From UBA2357 sp041678045 (GTDB lineage Bacteria > Pseudomonadota > Gammaproteobacteria > Burkholderiales > Rhodocyclaceae): DNA of 64,000 nucleotides. Shown here one piece after another: positions 9,014 to 18,160 of the stretch; the first letter of the stretch is position 1, and the number at the start of each line of letters is the position of its first letter. The notes beneath the pieces are model-generated. The model was given only the letters and a program-made list of their open reading frames with translations, did not search any database and was not told the origin of the DNA. The position numbers were made by a program, and so were the translations under genes. The DNA lies in NCBI GenBank assembly GCA_041678045.1, contig JBAYOV010000015.1, positions 4,617 to 68,616 of the forward strand, given 5' to 3'.

Positions 9014-10120
9014 GTGGTGAGCCAGGCAAAGGCTTTGCCGCCGGATTTTCGCGCGCGCCTCGATGAGTGGGCTGCAGAACTGGGTTTTGCCGGGGTCGCC
9101 GTCAGCGGGGTCGACCTCTCGTCGGCCGAGGCCGGAGTGCTTGCCTGGCTGGAGGCCGGCTATCACGGCGAGATGGATTATATGGCGCGACATGGCTTGT
9201 TGCGTGCCCGTCCAGCAGAACTGGTGCCGGGCACGGCAGCCGTGATCAGCCTGCGCATGAATTATCTGCCCGACGCCGAAAAAACTGAAAAGGCTGAAAA
9301 AGTGTTGCAATCACGCAACATGGCCTATGTGTCACGCTATGCGCTGGGCAGGGATTACCACAAGGTGCTGCGCAAGCGTCTCGACATGCTGGCCAGACGC
9401 ATTCATGAAGTGGCTCCGCATGCGTACAGGGTGTTTACGGATTCGGCGCCCCTGCTTGAGGTGGAACTGGCCAGCAGGGGCGGGCTGGGCTGGCGGGGCA
9501 AGCACACCCTGTTGCTCGACCGTCAGGCCGGGTCGTGGTTTTTTCTTGGGGACATCCTCACCTCTCTGCCCCTGCAACCCGACCCTCCGGTGCAGTCCCA
9601 TTGCGGGCGCTGTACGGCCTGCCTGGAGGCCTGTCCGACCGGGGCCATTGTGGCGCCCTACAGGCTGGATGCACGACGCTGCATCTCGTACCTCACCATC
9701 GAGTTAAAGGGGGCCATACCGCTCGAATGGCGGGAAGCCATCGGCAATCGCATCTACGGCTGTGACGACTGTCAGCTGGTGTGCCCATGGAACCGCTTTG
9801 CCCAGCCGGGCGCCGAGGCCGACTTTTCGCCCCGTCACCGGCTGGATCGCGCCAGCCTGGTGGAGCTGTTTGCCTGGACGGAGGCCGAGTTCATGCAGCG
9901 CATGGCGGGCAGCCCCATCCTGCGCATCGGGCATGAGCGCTGGCTGCGCAACATTGCCGTGGCGCTGGGCAATGCGGAGCGTGCTGCCGATGTGGTGACG
10001 GCCTTGCTGGCGCGTCGCGACGATGCGTCAGCGCTGGTGCGGGAACATGTTGCCTGGGCGCTCGCCAAGCATGGGGTCGGCGATACAATGCACAATTTTG
10101 CTGACAGGGAGTTGTCGTGA
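9014..10120 (+). CDS. queG: Epoxyqueuosine reductase
   Basis: QueG reduces epoxyqueuosine to queuosine in tRNA, using cobalamin and two [4Fe-4S] clusters. The ferredoxin-like motifs CGRCTACLEACPTGAI and CDDCQLVCPWN are visible, followed by HEAT-like helices (VREHVAWALAKHG). The start is one of two adjacent GTG codons (9014 or 9017), giving about 368 aa, the family length; the open frame extends to 8780 but overlaps tsaE. Its stop overlaps the murI start. Confidence 0.95.
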   Translation: MVSQAKALPPDFRARLDEWAAELGFAGVAVSGVDLSSAEAGVLAWLEAGYHGEMDYMARHGLLRARPAELVPGTAAVISLRMNYLPDAEKTEKAEKVLQSRNMAYVSRYALGRDYHKVLRKRLDMLARRIHEVAPHAYRVFTDSAPLLEVELASRGGLGWRGKHTLLLDRQAGSWFFLGDILTSLPLQPDPPVQSHCGRCTACLEACPTGAIVAPYRLDARRCISYLTIELKGAIPLEWREAIGNRIYGCDDCQLVCPWNRFAQPGAEADFSPRHRLDRASLVELFAWTEAEFMQRMAGSPILRIGHERWLRNIAVALGNAERAADVVTALLARRDDASALVREHVAWALAKHGVGDTMHNFADRELS

Positions 10121-10926
10121 GTGACCCGCGTCCAATCGGCGTGTTCGATTCCGGTGTAGGAGGGCTGACCGTTGTGCGGGCCCTCATGGAGCGCCTGCCG
10201 CTGGAGCGCATCGTCTATTTCGGCGATACGGCGCGCGTGCCGTATGGCATCAAGTCAGTGGCCACCATCGAGCACTTCACCGCGCAGATTACGGATTATC
10301 TGCTGGGGCAGGATGTGAAGATGCTGATCGTGGCATGCAACACCATGGCGGCGGTGGCATCAGACGTGGTGAGCCGGCGCGCGGGCGCCTTGCCGGTGCT
10401 TGATGTGATTGAGGCCGGTGCGCGTGCGGCCGTGCAGGCCTCGCGCAGCCGCCATGTGGGCGTGATCGGTACGCCAACGACGATCAACAGCAATGCCTAC
10501 GCAAGAAGCATGCATGCGCTCGATCCGGCGCTGCGCATTCATTCACAGGCCTGCCCGTTGTTTGTGCCGCTGGTCGAAGAGGGCTGGCTGGACCACCCGG
10601 TTACCCGCCTGACGGCCGAGGAGTACCTGCGTCCGGTGCTGGCCGAGGATATCGATACCCTGGTGCTGGGCTGTACTCACTATCCGCTGCTCAAGCCCTT
10701 GCTGAAGGACATTGCCGGCCCTGCGGTGAGGCTGGTGGATTCCGCTCTGACCGTGGCCGAGTCGGCCGCACAGACCCTGCAGTCACTGGGGTTGGCCAAT
10801 CAGGGCGGCCGGGCGGATGGCCCGGGCTACCGTTTTGTGGTCACCGACATTCCACTGCGCTTTCAGACCATTGGCGAGCGCTTTCTGGGGCGCTCGCTGG
10901 GGCAGGTGGAGCGGGTGGACTGGTAG
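10117..10926 (+). CDS. murI: Glutamate racemase
   Basis: MurI interconverts L- and D-glutamate for peptidoglycan synthesis in the cytoplasm. The 269-aa protein has the N-terminal GVFDSGVGGLTV motif, catalytic C74 (VACNT) and C186 with H188 (LGCTHYPLL), and GDTARVPYG. It starts at a GTG that overlaps the queG stop (GTGA), so translation is probably coupled. The convergent sseA ends 32 bp downstream. Confidence 0.97.
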   Translation: MSDPRPIGVFDSGVGGLTVVRALMERLPLERIVYFGDTARVPYGIKSVATIEHFTAQITDYLLGQDVKMLIVACNTMAAVASDVVSRRAGALPVLDVIEAGARAAVQASRSRHVGVIGTPTTINSNAYARSMHALDPALRIHSQACPLFVPLVEEGWLDHPVTRLTAEEYLRPVLAEDIDTLVLGCTHYPLLKPLLKDIAGPAVRLVDSALTVAESAAQTLQSLGLANQGGRADGPGYRFVVTDIPLRFQTIGERFLGRSLGQVERVDW

Positions 10927-10958
10927 TGGTGCGCGGCGGCCTGAGGCCAGGCGTGTGC

Positions 10959-11825
10959 TCAGGCTTCCGCGCCACGGGCAACCGGGCGGGCGGGGTCGGC
11001 GCACCACTCGCTCCATGAGCCGGGGTACAGGCGTGAGCCGTGCAGGCCGGCGTGCTCCATGGCGAGCAGGTTGTGGCAGGCCGTGACGCCTGAGCCGCAC
11101 TGATGCACCACCGCAGAGGGCGTGTGCGGGCCAATCAGCGTCTCGAACTGGGTACGCAGCACCGGCGCGGGATGAAACAGGCCGGCCGTATTCAGATTGT
11201 CGCGAAAGAAGCGGTTGAGTGCGCCGGGAATGTGTCCGCCGACAGGATCCAGGCTTTCATTTTCACCCCTGAAGCGGTCCGGGCTGCGGGCATCGATGAG
11301 CCGCATTCCGGGGTGGTTCAAGTGGGCTGTGATGTAGCTGGCATCCACCGTGTCGGCCTGTCCTGGCGGGGCGGGGCGGGGCGTGAAGTTGCCCGGGGCC
11401 GGCACCGCCGGGAGGTCGGCATCCAGCGGTTGCATGGCATCCATCCAGGCATGCAGGCCGCCGTCGAGCACGGCCACGGCATCGTGCCCCAGCCAGCGCA
11501 GCAGCCACCACAGGCGCGCGGCAAACATGCCCCCCGCGTCGTCGTAGGCCACCACCTGGGTGTCCATGGACAGGCCCAGTGCGTGCAGACGGTCTGCCAG
11601 GCGCTGCGGGTCGGGCAGGGGGTGGCGTCCGTTGATGCCGGTCGTCGGTCCGGACAGGTCGGTGTCCAGATGCAGGAAGCGCGCCCCCGGAATGTGTCCG
11701 TCGCGGTAGGCGTCACGACCGAAATCCGGATTGGTCAGATCGTGCCGGCAATCGACCAGCATCCACTGCGCATCGTTCAGGTGCGCAGCTGTGGTGGCGA
11801 CATCGACCAGGGTGCGGTAGCTCAT
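10959..11825 (-). CDS. sseA: Sulfurtransferase of the rhodanese / 3-mercaptopyruvate type
   Basis: This 288-aa protein has two rhodanese domains; the C-terminal one carries the active loop CGSGVTAC near residue 240. The CGSGVT form is typical of 3-mercaptopyruvate sulfurtransferases rather than thiosulfate rhodaneses (CRxGxR). The N-terminal domain has DCRHDL and VAYDDAGG. It probably transfers sulfane sulfur in the cytoplasm, which fits a sulfur-oxidising organism, but the donor cannot be read from sequence. Its ATG overlaps the stop of the upstream gene. Confidence 0.93.
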   Translation of the reverse strand: MSYRTLVDVATTAAHLNDAQWMLVDCRHDLTNPDFGRDAYRDGHIPGARFLHLDTDLSGPTTGINGRHPLPDPQRLADRLHALGLSMDTQVVAYDDAGGMFAARLWWLLRWLGHDAVAVLDGGLHAWMDAMQPLDADLPAVPAPGNFTPRPAPPGQADTVDASYITAHLNHPGMRLIDARSPDRFRGENESLDPVGGHIPGALNRFFRDNLNTAGLFHPAPVLRTQFETLIGPHTPSAVVHQCGSGVTACHNLLAMEHAGLHGSRLYPGSWSEWCADPARPVARGAEA

Positions 11826-12190
11826 TCTGCCGGATCCGCTTCAGCGGAAACGTTCAGCCAGCTTCTGGCCTCTTCCTCGTTGTCGAACACCTGTACTTCG
11901 GCATCGACGAAAATCTGCGAAATCCAGGCACTCCAGGTGAACCACTGATCGTCGGTGAGCACTGCGATACGGCCGAAGTCGTGAGCATGCTGGCGAGCGA
12001 ACTTGATTTCCTCCCAAGCAACGTCCAGCGTGAAGCCGGCCATTTCCCGCAGGTCAAAGAGCAGGTCAACGCTGCCTTCGAAGCGCACCTTGTAATTGAC
12101 CAGTTCCTCGAACTCCTTGTAGTCGCTCAGCGAAAACTCGCCGAACACTGCCACTGCCACCAGATTGTTGTTGTGGTCGATGTTGATCAT
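11822..12190 (-). CDS. SpoIIAA/STAS-like domain protein
   Basis: A 122-aa soluble acidic protein resembling the SpoIIAA-like family (STAS fold): an N-terminal strand pair (NNNLVAVAVFGEFSL), a helix (YKEFEELVNYKV), a central LLFDLREMAGF strand-turn and a C-terminal ISQIFVDAEVQVFDNEEEA segment. Homologues are often annotated as STAS/SEC14 proteins of unknown role. It overlaps sseA by four bases (ATGA), so the two are probably co-translated. No specific partner is evident. Confidence 0.75.
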   Translation of the reverse strand: MINIDHNNNLVAVAVFGEFSLSDYKEFEELVNYKVRFEGSVDLLFDLREMAGFTLDVAWEEIKFARQHAHDFGRIAVLTDDQWFTWSAWISQIFVDAEVQVFDNEEEARSWLNVSAEADPAE

Positions 12191-12349
12191 GGTGTGCTCC
12201 GCAGTTGATGAAAGTTATGGATAACTATATCCCGCCCTGCATGAGGCGGCAATCGGCGCAGTGCCGGGGGACGCTGCACCTGGCCGCACATGGATTGTCC
12301 TGCGCGTGGAATGATGAAATCATCGGGTGGTTTCCTGAGAGAGGGTGAA

Positions 12350-12841
12350 ATGAAACTGCCTGTTGCTTCTTTTCGTTTGGGGTGGAGGGGGCAGGTCGTG
12401 CTGCGGCCACTGTGCCAAGGCCTGTGTCTTGCCATGCTGGCGATGTTGCTTGCCGGATGCGGTGGCCCGGATGACCCTTTGCACTCACTGAATGCTGCGG
12501 CCGACAGCCTGCAGCGTGCCCTGGATGAAAAGCAGACCTCGGAGGTGATGGCATTGCTGCATCCCGAGTTCGGTACCGATCAGGGCATGGATGCGCAGTG
12601 GGCCAGGCGCACGATGACCGGATTGTTCCTGAGGCATCGTACGGTCAGCGTGGTGGTGCTCAAGCGTGAGGCTGAATTGGCGCCGGGGGCACTCGATGCG
12701 GCCCGGGTCGAGGCGCTGGTGGTGCTGGTTGGCGCCGAGCGTCTGGTGCCCGATGCGGCCCGGCAATACCGGGTACGCTCGGAGTGGCGCAGGGACGGGG
12801 CGGATGGGGACTGGAAGCTGTTTCGGCTGGGCTGGGAGTAG
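12350..12841 (+). CDS. Putative lipoprotein of unknown function
   Basis: The 163-aa protein begins with a basic segment, a hydrophobic stretch and a lipobox (MLLAGCGG) with cysteine near residue 37, so it is predicted to be lipidated and exported. The mature part suggests a small mixed alpha/beta fold ending in a SEWRRDG...WKLFRLGWE strand pair, similar in feel to NTF2-like lipoproteins, but no family is certain. The start at 12350 has GAGAGGG upstream; the upstream frame back to 12290 is less likely. Confidence 0.7.
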   Translation: MKLPVASFRLGWRGQVVLRPLCQGLCLAMLAMLLAGCGGPDDPLHSLNAAADSLQRALDEKQTSEVMALLHPEFGTDQGMDAQWARRTMTGLFLRHRTVSVVVLKREAELAPGALDAARVEALVVLVGAERLVPDAARQYRVRSEWRRDGADGDWKLFRLGWE

Positions 12842-12884
12842 GGGATTTGTGGTGACCCACGGGCGTGGAGGGACGGGCGATGGC

Positions 12885-14234
12885 TTACGCCTGCTCGCGT
12901 TTGTGCAGGCGTACTTCCGCCCGCAAGCCACTTTCTGGCGCATTGCTCAGCCTGATGTCGCCGCCCTGGGCACGGATCAGGTTGCGGGCGATGGCCAAGC
13001 CCAGGCCAGTGCCCCCTGTGTCACGGTTGCGTGACTGTTCAGTGCGGTAAAACGGCTCGAAAACCTTCTCCAGTTCTGCTTCCGGCAGGCCGGGGCCGTG
13101 GTCACGGATCAGGATGCGGAAGGCGTTCATGTCTTCTTCGATGAGGATGTCCACCTGCTGGCCAAATTTCACGCCATTTTCGATCAGATTCCACAGCGCC
13201 CGGCGCAGTGCGACGGGGTGGCAGAGCGCCGTGTGCGTGGCCAACCCCTGCAGCCGGATTGACCAACCCATGTCCTGGCCGTCCTCGACCAAGGCGGCCA
13301 GCAACCCATTCAGGTCGGTGGGCTGCATGTTGCTGGACGGCTCCAGGCTGCGTGCGTAATCGAGCCCTTCGCGCACCAGGGATTGCATGGCGTCCAGGTC
13401 CGACTGGATGCGGCTGCGCAGATGCGCATCATCCACCTGTTCGGCACGCAGCCGCAGCCGGGTGATCGGGGTCTGCAGATCATGTGAAATGGCTGCCAGA
13501 ATGCGGGTGCGTTCTCCGACATGCTCGCGGATGCGCTCCTGCATCTGGTTGAAGGCGCGGGCGGCCTGAATGACTTCGACCGGGCCGGACTCTGGCAGGG
13601 GCGGGCGGTTCGGGTCTTCCCCCAGGGCGTGGGCCGCTTGAGCCAGGCGCGACAGCGGCCGGGTCGCGAGGCGCACCGCCAGCCAGGCAATCAGGCTGAT
13701 ACCGGCGATCAGGGCCAGTAACGCGGCGGCCAGCCCGCCGGGCCTGAACTGCAGCGCGTGCGCGGGAGGTGGCACGGGCAGGCGGATGCTGAGCGGTGTG
13801 CCATCGCTCAGCGCAGTGGCGAGCAGTAATCGGCTTTGTTGCCCTGGCGGCCCCGGGTGCTCGGGCGTCGGGTGCAGGATGTACAGGCGCAGTGGCCGCT
13901 CACCCAGCGCGCGTTGGAAGATTTGTGTGAGCTCGATCCGCTCGGGCAGGCGCTGTGCGTCGCCCGGCGGCGGGCGCAGGCTGAAGCGCAGGCGTCGCCG
14001 GCTGAATGAGTCGATGTGCTGGTGACGTTCGTCGGCAGACATCTGTTCGAGCAGATCGAGGGTGGCTGCCACTTCACGGGCAATGCCCTCGAAAAGCAGG
14101 TCGCGGTCATGGCGCTCGCGTGCGCCCATGAAGAAGGCCAGACTGGTGGCCAACACCAGACTGATGCCGATGAGCCAGATCAGCATCAGGCGCGAGAACA
14201 GGGTGGTGGCTGGCCATGCCGGATGCCGCTTCAT
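12885..14234 (-). CDS. Two-component sensor histidine kinase (EnvZ/OmpB-like architecture)
   Basis: A 449-aa membrane kinase with TM1 near residues 13-36, a periplasmic sensor domain, TM2 near 165-188, HAMP, a dimerisation H-box (ISHDLQTPITRLRLR, near 240) and an HATPase domain with N-box (NLIENGVKFG), G1 (DHGPGLPEAEL) and G2 (GGTGLGLAI). It overlaps the response regulator gene by four bases. A Spy/CpxP-like gene lies just beyond the regulator, hinting at an envelope-stress role; that is inference from position only. Confidence 0.93.
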   Translation of the reverse strand: MKRHPAWPATTLFSRLMLIWLIGISLVLATSLAFFMGARERHDRDLLFEGIAREVAATLDLLEQMSADERHQHIDSFSRRRLRFSLRPPPGDAQRLPERIELTQIFQRALGERPLRLYILHPTPEHPGPPGQQSRLLLATALSDGTPLSIRLPVPPPAHALQFRPGGLAAALLALIAGISLIAWLAVRLATRPLSRLAQAAHALGEDPNRPPLPESGPVEVIQAARAFNQMQERIREHVGERTRILAAISHDLQTPITRLRLRAEQVDDAHLRSRIQSDLDAMQSLVREGLDYARSLEPSSNMQPTDLNGLLAALVEDGQDMGWSIRLQGLATHTALCHPVALRRALWNLIENGVKFGQQVDILIEEDMNAFRILIRDHGPGLPEAELEKVFEPFYRTEQSRNRDTGGTGLGLAIARNLIRAQGGDIRLSNAPESGLRAEVRLHKREQA

Positions 14235-14980
14235 GCGTTGCCGTCCAAACTGGGCCGGACTTCACTGGCGAGCACATAGCCTCCATTGCGCACGGTCTTG
14301 ATGATTGCCGGTTCGCGAGCGTTGTCGCCCAGTCGCTGGCGCAGGCGGCTGACCAGCAGATCGATGGAGCGGTCGAACACCTCGGCCTCACGCCCTTGTG
14401 TGAGCGTCATCAACTGGTCCCGCGTGAGCACCCGTTGCGGATGTTCCAGAAAAACGCTGAGCAGGCGGTATTCGGCGCCCGACAGGGCAACGACGGTGTC
14501 GTCCTGGTCGAGCAGGTGACGGGAAACGGTATCCAGGCGCCAGTGCGCGAAGCTCAGGTAGCGTGCAGCGGGTTGGGCGACGGCAAGGTTGGGGGGCAGG
14601 GCGCGGGCGCGCCGGAGAATGGCGCGGATGCGGGCAAACAGTTCGCGTGGCACAAAGGGCTTGGGCAGGTAGTCATCGGCGCCCATTTCCAGGCCAAGAA
14701 TGCGGTCCATGTCCTCGCCGCGCGCGGTGAGCATCAGCACCGGGGTGTTGCGATGCTCATCGCTGGCGCGCAGGTTGCGGCACAGGGTGAGCCCGTCCTC
14801 GCCGGGCATCATCACGTCGAGTACGATCAGATCGACGGGTTGCCGGGAGAGTACCTGCTTCATCTCACGGCCATCGGCAGCCGTGAAGCAGCGCAATCCC
14901 TGCTTTTCAAGATAGTCGGCGAGCAGGTCACGGATATCGCGGTCGTCGTCTACGATGAGGATGTGATCTGAAGTGTGCAT
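14231..14980 (-). CDS. OmpR/PhoB-family response regulator
   Basis: The 249-aa protein has a receiver domain (acidic pocket DDD at 11-13, phosphoacceptor D55 in VLDVMMPG, K107 in LPKPF) and a C-terminal winged-helix DNA-binding domain (FLEHPQRVLTRDQLM; IDLLVSRLRQRL). The ATG at 14980 begins the receiver domain directly; the longer frame to 15085 adds a non-homologous extension. It is the first gene of the regulator-kinase operon and divergent from the Spy-like gene 258 bp away. Confidence 0.95.
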   Translation of the reverse strand: MHTSDHILIVDDDRDIRDLLADYLEKQGLRCFTAADGREMKQVLSRQPVDLIVLDVMMPGEDGLTLCRNLRASDEHRNTPVLMLTARGEDMDRILGLEMGADDYLPKPFVPRELFARIRAILRRARALPPNLAVAQPAARYLSFAHWRLDTVSRHLLDQDDTVVALSGAEYRLLSVFLEHPQRVLTRDQLMTLTQGREAEVFDRSIDLLVSRLRQRLGDNAREPAIIKTVRNGGYVLASEVRPSLDGNA

Positions 14981-15238
14981 GGCTCGGGTGCGGGTTGGGT
15001 GTGGCGGAATGTTAAGCCTTACGGGGCCCTGCTTTGTATCCCAGAGTATCAGAGCTGCAGCTGGAAACAGTGACATGCAAAACACAGCCTCAGGGACAAA
15101 TCCGGCTTACACAGGCGTGTTTGAATGCAGGTGTCGCACTGACCAAGACGGGTCGGGCGGGCGGTCCGGTCAGTGGAGGCCGGGCTCGCGGATGGCACTG
15201 TCACTGTATTTCATTCCGACTTATCAAGGAGAGGCATC

Positions 15239-15802
15239 ATGAACAAGCTCACCAAAACGACTTTGGCGATTGCCGTGGCAGGTCTTGCCGCATTGGGCAG
15301 CCTCAACGCGCAGGCATGGGGGGGCGGTGGCCCGGGCATGCGGGATGGCAAGGCCGGCTGGCATCAAATGGCCCCCGAGGACATGCAGGCACGCATGGCG
15401 CAGCGCATGGAGGTGCAACTGGCGCGTCTGGAATTGGCGCTGGTGCTGACGCCGGAACAAAAGCCGGCCTGGGAAAGCTTCAAGGCAGGCATGCAAGCCC
15501 AGGCCGGGAAGCACTTTGCCCGCATGGCTGAATATCGTGCGGCAGAGCGGCCCGCAACGGCCATCGAGCGCATGCAGCGCATGGAAACCCATATGGCGGC
15601 ACGACAGACCGAGTTGGCCGAACGTCGTGAGTTGGTGCAGGGCTTTTATGCAGGCTTGTCCGACGCCCAGAAAACGGTCTTCGATGACGAGTTTGGCCGC
15701 TTCTCCGGCGTGCGTGGTCAAGGTGCCCGATGCATGCCGGGCGGTGGCGATGGTCCGCGTGATGGGCGTGGCGGGCGTGGCATGGGGCCGGGGCGCGGCT
15801 GA
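15239..15802 (+). CDS. Spy/CpxP-like periplasmic LTXXQ-motif protein
   Basis: The 187-aa protein has a Sec signal peptide (KTTLAIAVAGLAALGSLNAQA, cleavage near residue 25) and two LTxxQ-type repeats (LTPEQKPAWESF and LSDAQKTVFD) in a helical body, as in Spy and CpxP chaperones. The C-terminus is a Gly/Arg/Met-rich tail. It starts at 15239 after AAGGAGAGG. Its place opposite a two-component operon suggests it is a target, perhaps of envelope or metal stress; this is inferred. Confidence 0.82.
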   Translation: MNKLTKTTLAIAVAGLAALGSLNAQAWGGGGPGMRDGKAGWHQMAPEDMQARMAQRMEVQLARLELALVLTPEQKPAWESFKAGMQAQAGKHFARMAEYRAAERPATAIERMQRMETHMAARQTELAERRELVQGFYAGLSDAQKTVFDDEFGRFSGVRGQGARCMPGGGDGPRDGRGGRGMGPGRG

Positions 15803-15828
15803 GTGCCTGCCTGAGGCCTGAACGGGAA

Positions 15829-15854
15829 AAGGCCACTCCCATGGGAGTGGCCTT
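15829..15854. terminator. Inverted repeat, terminator of the Spy-like gene
   Basis: An 11-bp near-perfect stem (GGCCACTCCC / GGGAGTGGCC) with AAAA before and TT after, 28 bp past the stop of the Spy-like gene. Confidence 0.6.
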
Positions 15855-15867
15855 GCACACTGCAGAT

Positions 15868-15887
15868 GAGGCCCCTTTCGGGGCCTC
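15868..15887. terminator. Inverted repeat downstream of aceA
   Basis: The stem GAGGCCCC / GGGGCCTC has a 4-nt TTTC loop and lies just past the aceA stop on the minus strand. It lacks a clear U-run, so it may terminate weakly or protect the 3' end. Confidence 0.5.
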
Positions 15888-15893
15888 ACCGGA

Positions 15894-17207
15894 TTAGTGG
15901 AACTGTTCTTCTTCGGTCGAACCGGTCAGGGCCTTCACGGAGGAAGAGCCGCCCTGGATCACGGTGGTCACGTCGTCGAAGTAGCCTGCGCCCACTTCCT
16001 GCTGGTGCGACACGAAGGTATAGCCCTTCTCGCGTGCAGCGAATTCCGGCTCCTGCACCATGTTGACATAGTGCTTCATACCTTCGCCGCGTGCATAGGC
16101 ATGCGCGAACTGGAAGGTGTTGAACCAGTTGACGTGGATGCCGGCCAGGGTGATGAACTGGTACTTGTAACCCATGGCGGACAACTCGTCCTGGAACTTG
16201 GCGATGGTGGCATCGTCCAGGTTCTTCTTCCAGTTGAAGGACGGCGAGCAGTTGTAGGACAGCAGCTTGCCCGGGCAGGCTGCATGCACGGCCTGAGCGA
16301 ACTCACGGGCAAAGCCCAGGTCCGGGGTGCCGGTCTCGCACCACACCAGGTCGGCGTAGGGGGCATAGGCCACGCCACGGCTGATGGCTTGTTCCAGACC
16401 GTTCTTGACGCGGTAGAAGCCTTCCTGGGTGCGCTCACCGGTGAGGAAGGGCTTGTCGTTTTCGTCGTAGTCGGAAGTCAGCAGATTGGCGGCTTCTGCG
16501 TCGGTACGGGCCAGGATCAGCGTGGACACGCCCATGGTGTCGGCAGCGAAGCGGGCCGAGATCAGCTTTTCGATGGCTTCGCGGGTCGGCACGAGCACTT
16601 TGCCGCCCATGTGGCCGCACTTCTTCACGGCTGCGAGCTGATCTTCGAAGTGCACACCGGCAGCACCGGCAGCAATCATGTTCTTCATCAGTTCGAAAGC
16701 GTTCAGCACGCCACCGAAACCGGCTTCGGCATCGGCCACGATCGGCAGGAAGTAGTCGACGAAGCCTTCATCACCCGGATTGATGCCACGGCCCCACTGG
16801 ATCTCGTCGGCACGCTTGAAGGTGTTGTTGATGCGGCGAACCATGGTCGGCACCGAGTCGTAGGCGTACAGCGACTGGTCGGGATACATGGTTTCGGAGG
16901 TGTTGCCGTCGGCAGCAACCTGCCAGCCGGACAAATACACGGCTTCCAGGCCGGCCTTGGCCTGCTGCATGGCCTGACCGGCGGTGATTGCGCCGAAGGC
17001 ATTCACATAGCCCTTCTTGGCGCCACCGTTGACTTTGGCCCACAGCTTCTCGGCGCCATTCTTGGCATAGGTGTACTCGGGCTGCACGCTGCCGCGCAGG
17101 CGCACGACGTCAGCGGCGCTATAGCCACGCTTGACGTTTGCCCAGCGGGGGTTTTCGGCCCAGTCCTTTTCGAGTGCGGCGATCTGCTGTTCGCGGGTCA
17201 GAGTCAT
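15894..17207 (-). CDS. aceA: Isocitrate lyase
   Basis: AceA splits isocitrate into glyoxylate and succinate, the first step of the glyoxylate bypass. The 437-aa protein has the signature KKCGHMGGK with catalytic C197 and the conserved SPSFNWK, SGWQVAAD and DADAEAGFGG-type metal-binding regions (here VADAEAGFGG). It is monocistronic, with a long AT-rich upstream region holding a perfect palindrome. Malate synthase G (45.6 kb), AceK and Icd in the same window complete the bypass and its control. Confidence 0.98.
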   Translation of the reverse strand: MTLTREQQIAALEKDWAENPRWANVKRGYSAADVVRLRGSVQPEYTYAKNGAEKLWAKVNGGAKKGYVNAFGAITAGQAMQQAKAGLEAVYLSGWQVAADGNTSETMYPDQSLYAYDSVPTMVRRINNTFKRADEIQWGRGINPGDEGFVDYFLPIVADAEAGFGGVLNAFELMKNMIAAGAAGVHFEDQLAAVKKCGHMGGKVLVPTREAIEKLISARFAADTMGVSTLILARTDAEAANLLTSDYDENDKPFLTGERTQEGFYRVKNGLEQAISRGVAYAPYADLVWCETGTPDLGFAREFAQAVHAACPGKLLSYNCSPSFNWKKNLDDATIAKFQDELSAMGYKYQFITLAGIHVNWFNTFQFAHAYARGEGMKHYVNMVQEPEFAAREKGYTFVSHQQEVGAGYFDDVTTVIQGGSSSVKALTGSTEEEQFH

Positions 17208-17581
17208 GATGTTTCCTTGTCTGAATGAAAGTTGGGTTCGGCGGTCGTCTGACAGGCAGCCCCGTCAGGGAAGACCGCACCAGCTACGGTAGTGAGTGCA
17301 CTGACCGTACCGGACGGACAAAAGTATAGGGGGGATGTCGCAGAGCAGCAATAGGTCTTATATAAGATATAAGAAAAAATCTTTTTCTTTTAAAACATTG
17401 AATTAAGAATCTAGTTTCGCAATACGGGATGTGAAGTGGCTTTGTGAAATGCCTGGAAGGCGGGTGAGGAGGATTTCATGTTGCGGTGCAGCAAAAATTT
17501 TCTGTGTACATGCCGCCCCGGGGTATGCATGGTGGGTGGTCACCCGCCTGTGCTGCCCCGGGAAAATCGCCCGGGTTTGTC
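17208..17581. other. Intergenic control region upstream of aceA (no gene seen)
   Basis: About 370 bp with no convincing gene. An AT-rich tract at 17355-17410 contains the palindrome at 17356-17367. GC-rich sequence follows toward the end of the RraA-family gene. It should hold the aceA promoter and regulator sites. Confidence 0.6.
17356..17367. promoter_or_regulatory. Perfect 12-bp palindrome TCTTATATAAGA upstream of aceA
   Basis: The 12-bp sequence equals its own reverse complement and is followed by a partial second copy (ATATAAGA). It lies about 150 bp before the aceA start. This is the size and symmetry of a dimeric repressor site (GntR-type regulators bind such AT-rich palindromes), but the protein is not identified here. 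Confidence 0.55.
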
Positions 17582-18064
17582 TTACTCCAGCGGGCTTGCC
17601 GAGATGATCACTCCGTCTTCATCCGCATAGACATGTGCGCCGGGGGTGAAAGTGACGCCGCCGAAGGTGACCGGAATGTCGACTTCGCCGGTATTGCGCT
17701 TGACGGTCTTGCGCGGATGCGTGCCGAGCGCAAACACCCCCAGCGGCATGCCGGAAATGGCTGCGGAATCACGAATGCAGCCATACACGATGATGCCGGC
17801 CCAGTGGTTGGCCACAGCCAGTTCGGCCAGTTGATCGCCCACCAGGGCGCAGCGCATCGAGCCACCACCATCGATCACCAGCACCCGTCCCCGGCCCTCG
17901 CTCTCCAGCGTCTTGCGCACCAGCGAGTTGTCCTCATGCAGCTTGAGCGTGCTGACCGGGCCGGAGAAGCTCGGTTGGCCGCCGTAGCTGCGGAACATCG
18001 GGCTGACAACCTGAACCTTGTCATCATGGGCGTCGCAAAGGTCTGCTGTGTGAACGGTGCTCAT
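17582..18064 (-). CDS. RraA-family protein (RNase E regulator-like / HMG-CHA aldolase family)
   Basis: The 160-aa protein matches the RraA/MenG-like family: STVHTADLCDAH at the N-terminus, the GGGSMRCALVGDQLAELA loop, WAGIIVYGCIRDS and a C-terminal DEDGVIIS. Members either inhibit RNase E or act as 4-hydroxy-4-methyl-2-oxoglutarate/oxaloacetate aldolases. The G-x20-R-D-type site (GD..; CIRD) needed for aldolase activity is present, so the name alone does not decide the role. The start at 18064 matches the family; the frame is open to 18139. Confidence 0.9.
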   Translation of the reverse strand: MSTVHTADLCDAHDDKVQVVSPMFRSYGGQPSFSGPVSTLKLHEDNSLVRKTLESEGRGRVLVIDGGGSMRCALVGDQLAELAVANHWAGIIVYGCIRDSAAISGMPLGVFALGTHPRKTVKRNTGEVDIPVTFGGVTFTPGAHVYADEDGVIISASPLE

Positions 18065-18160
18065 CGTATCGGACTCCATCAATCGGAAAGTAAACGTGAA
18101 AAGCCAGCCACCGGCGTGGGCCGGATGGCTGGCCATCATAACGCATGAAGCGTGGCGGGC

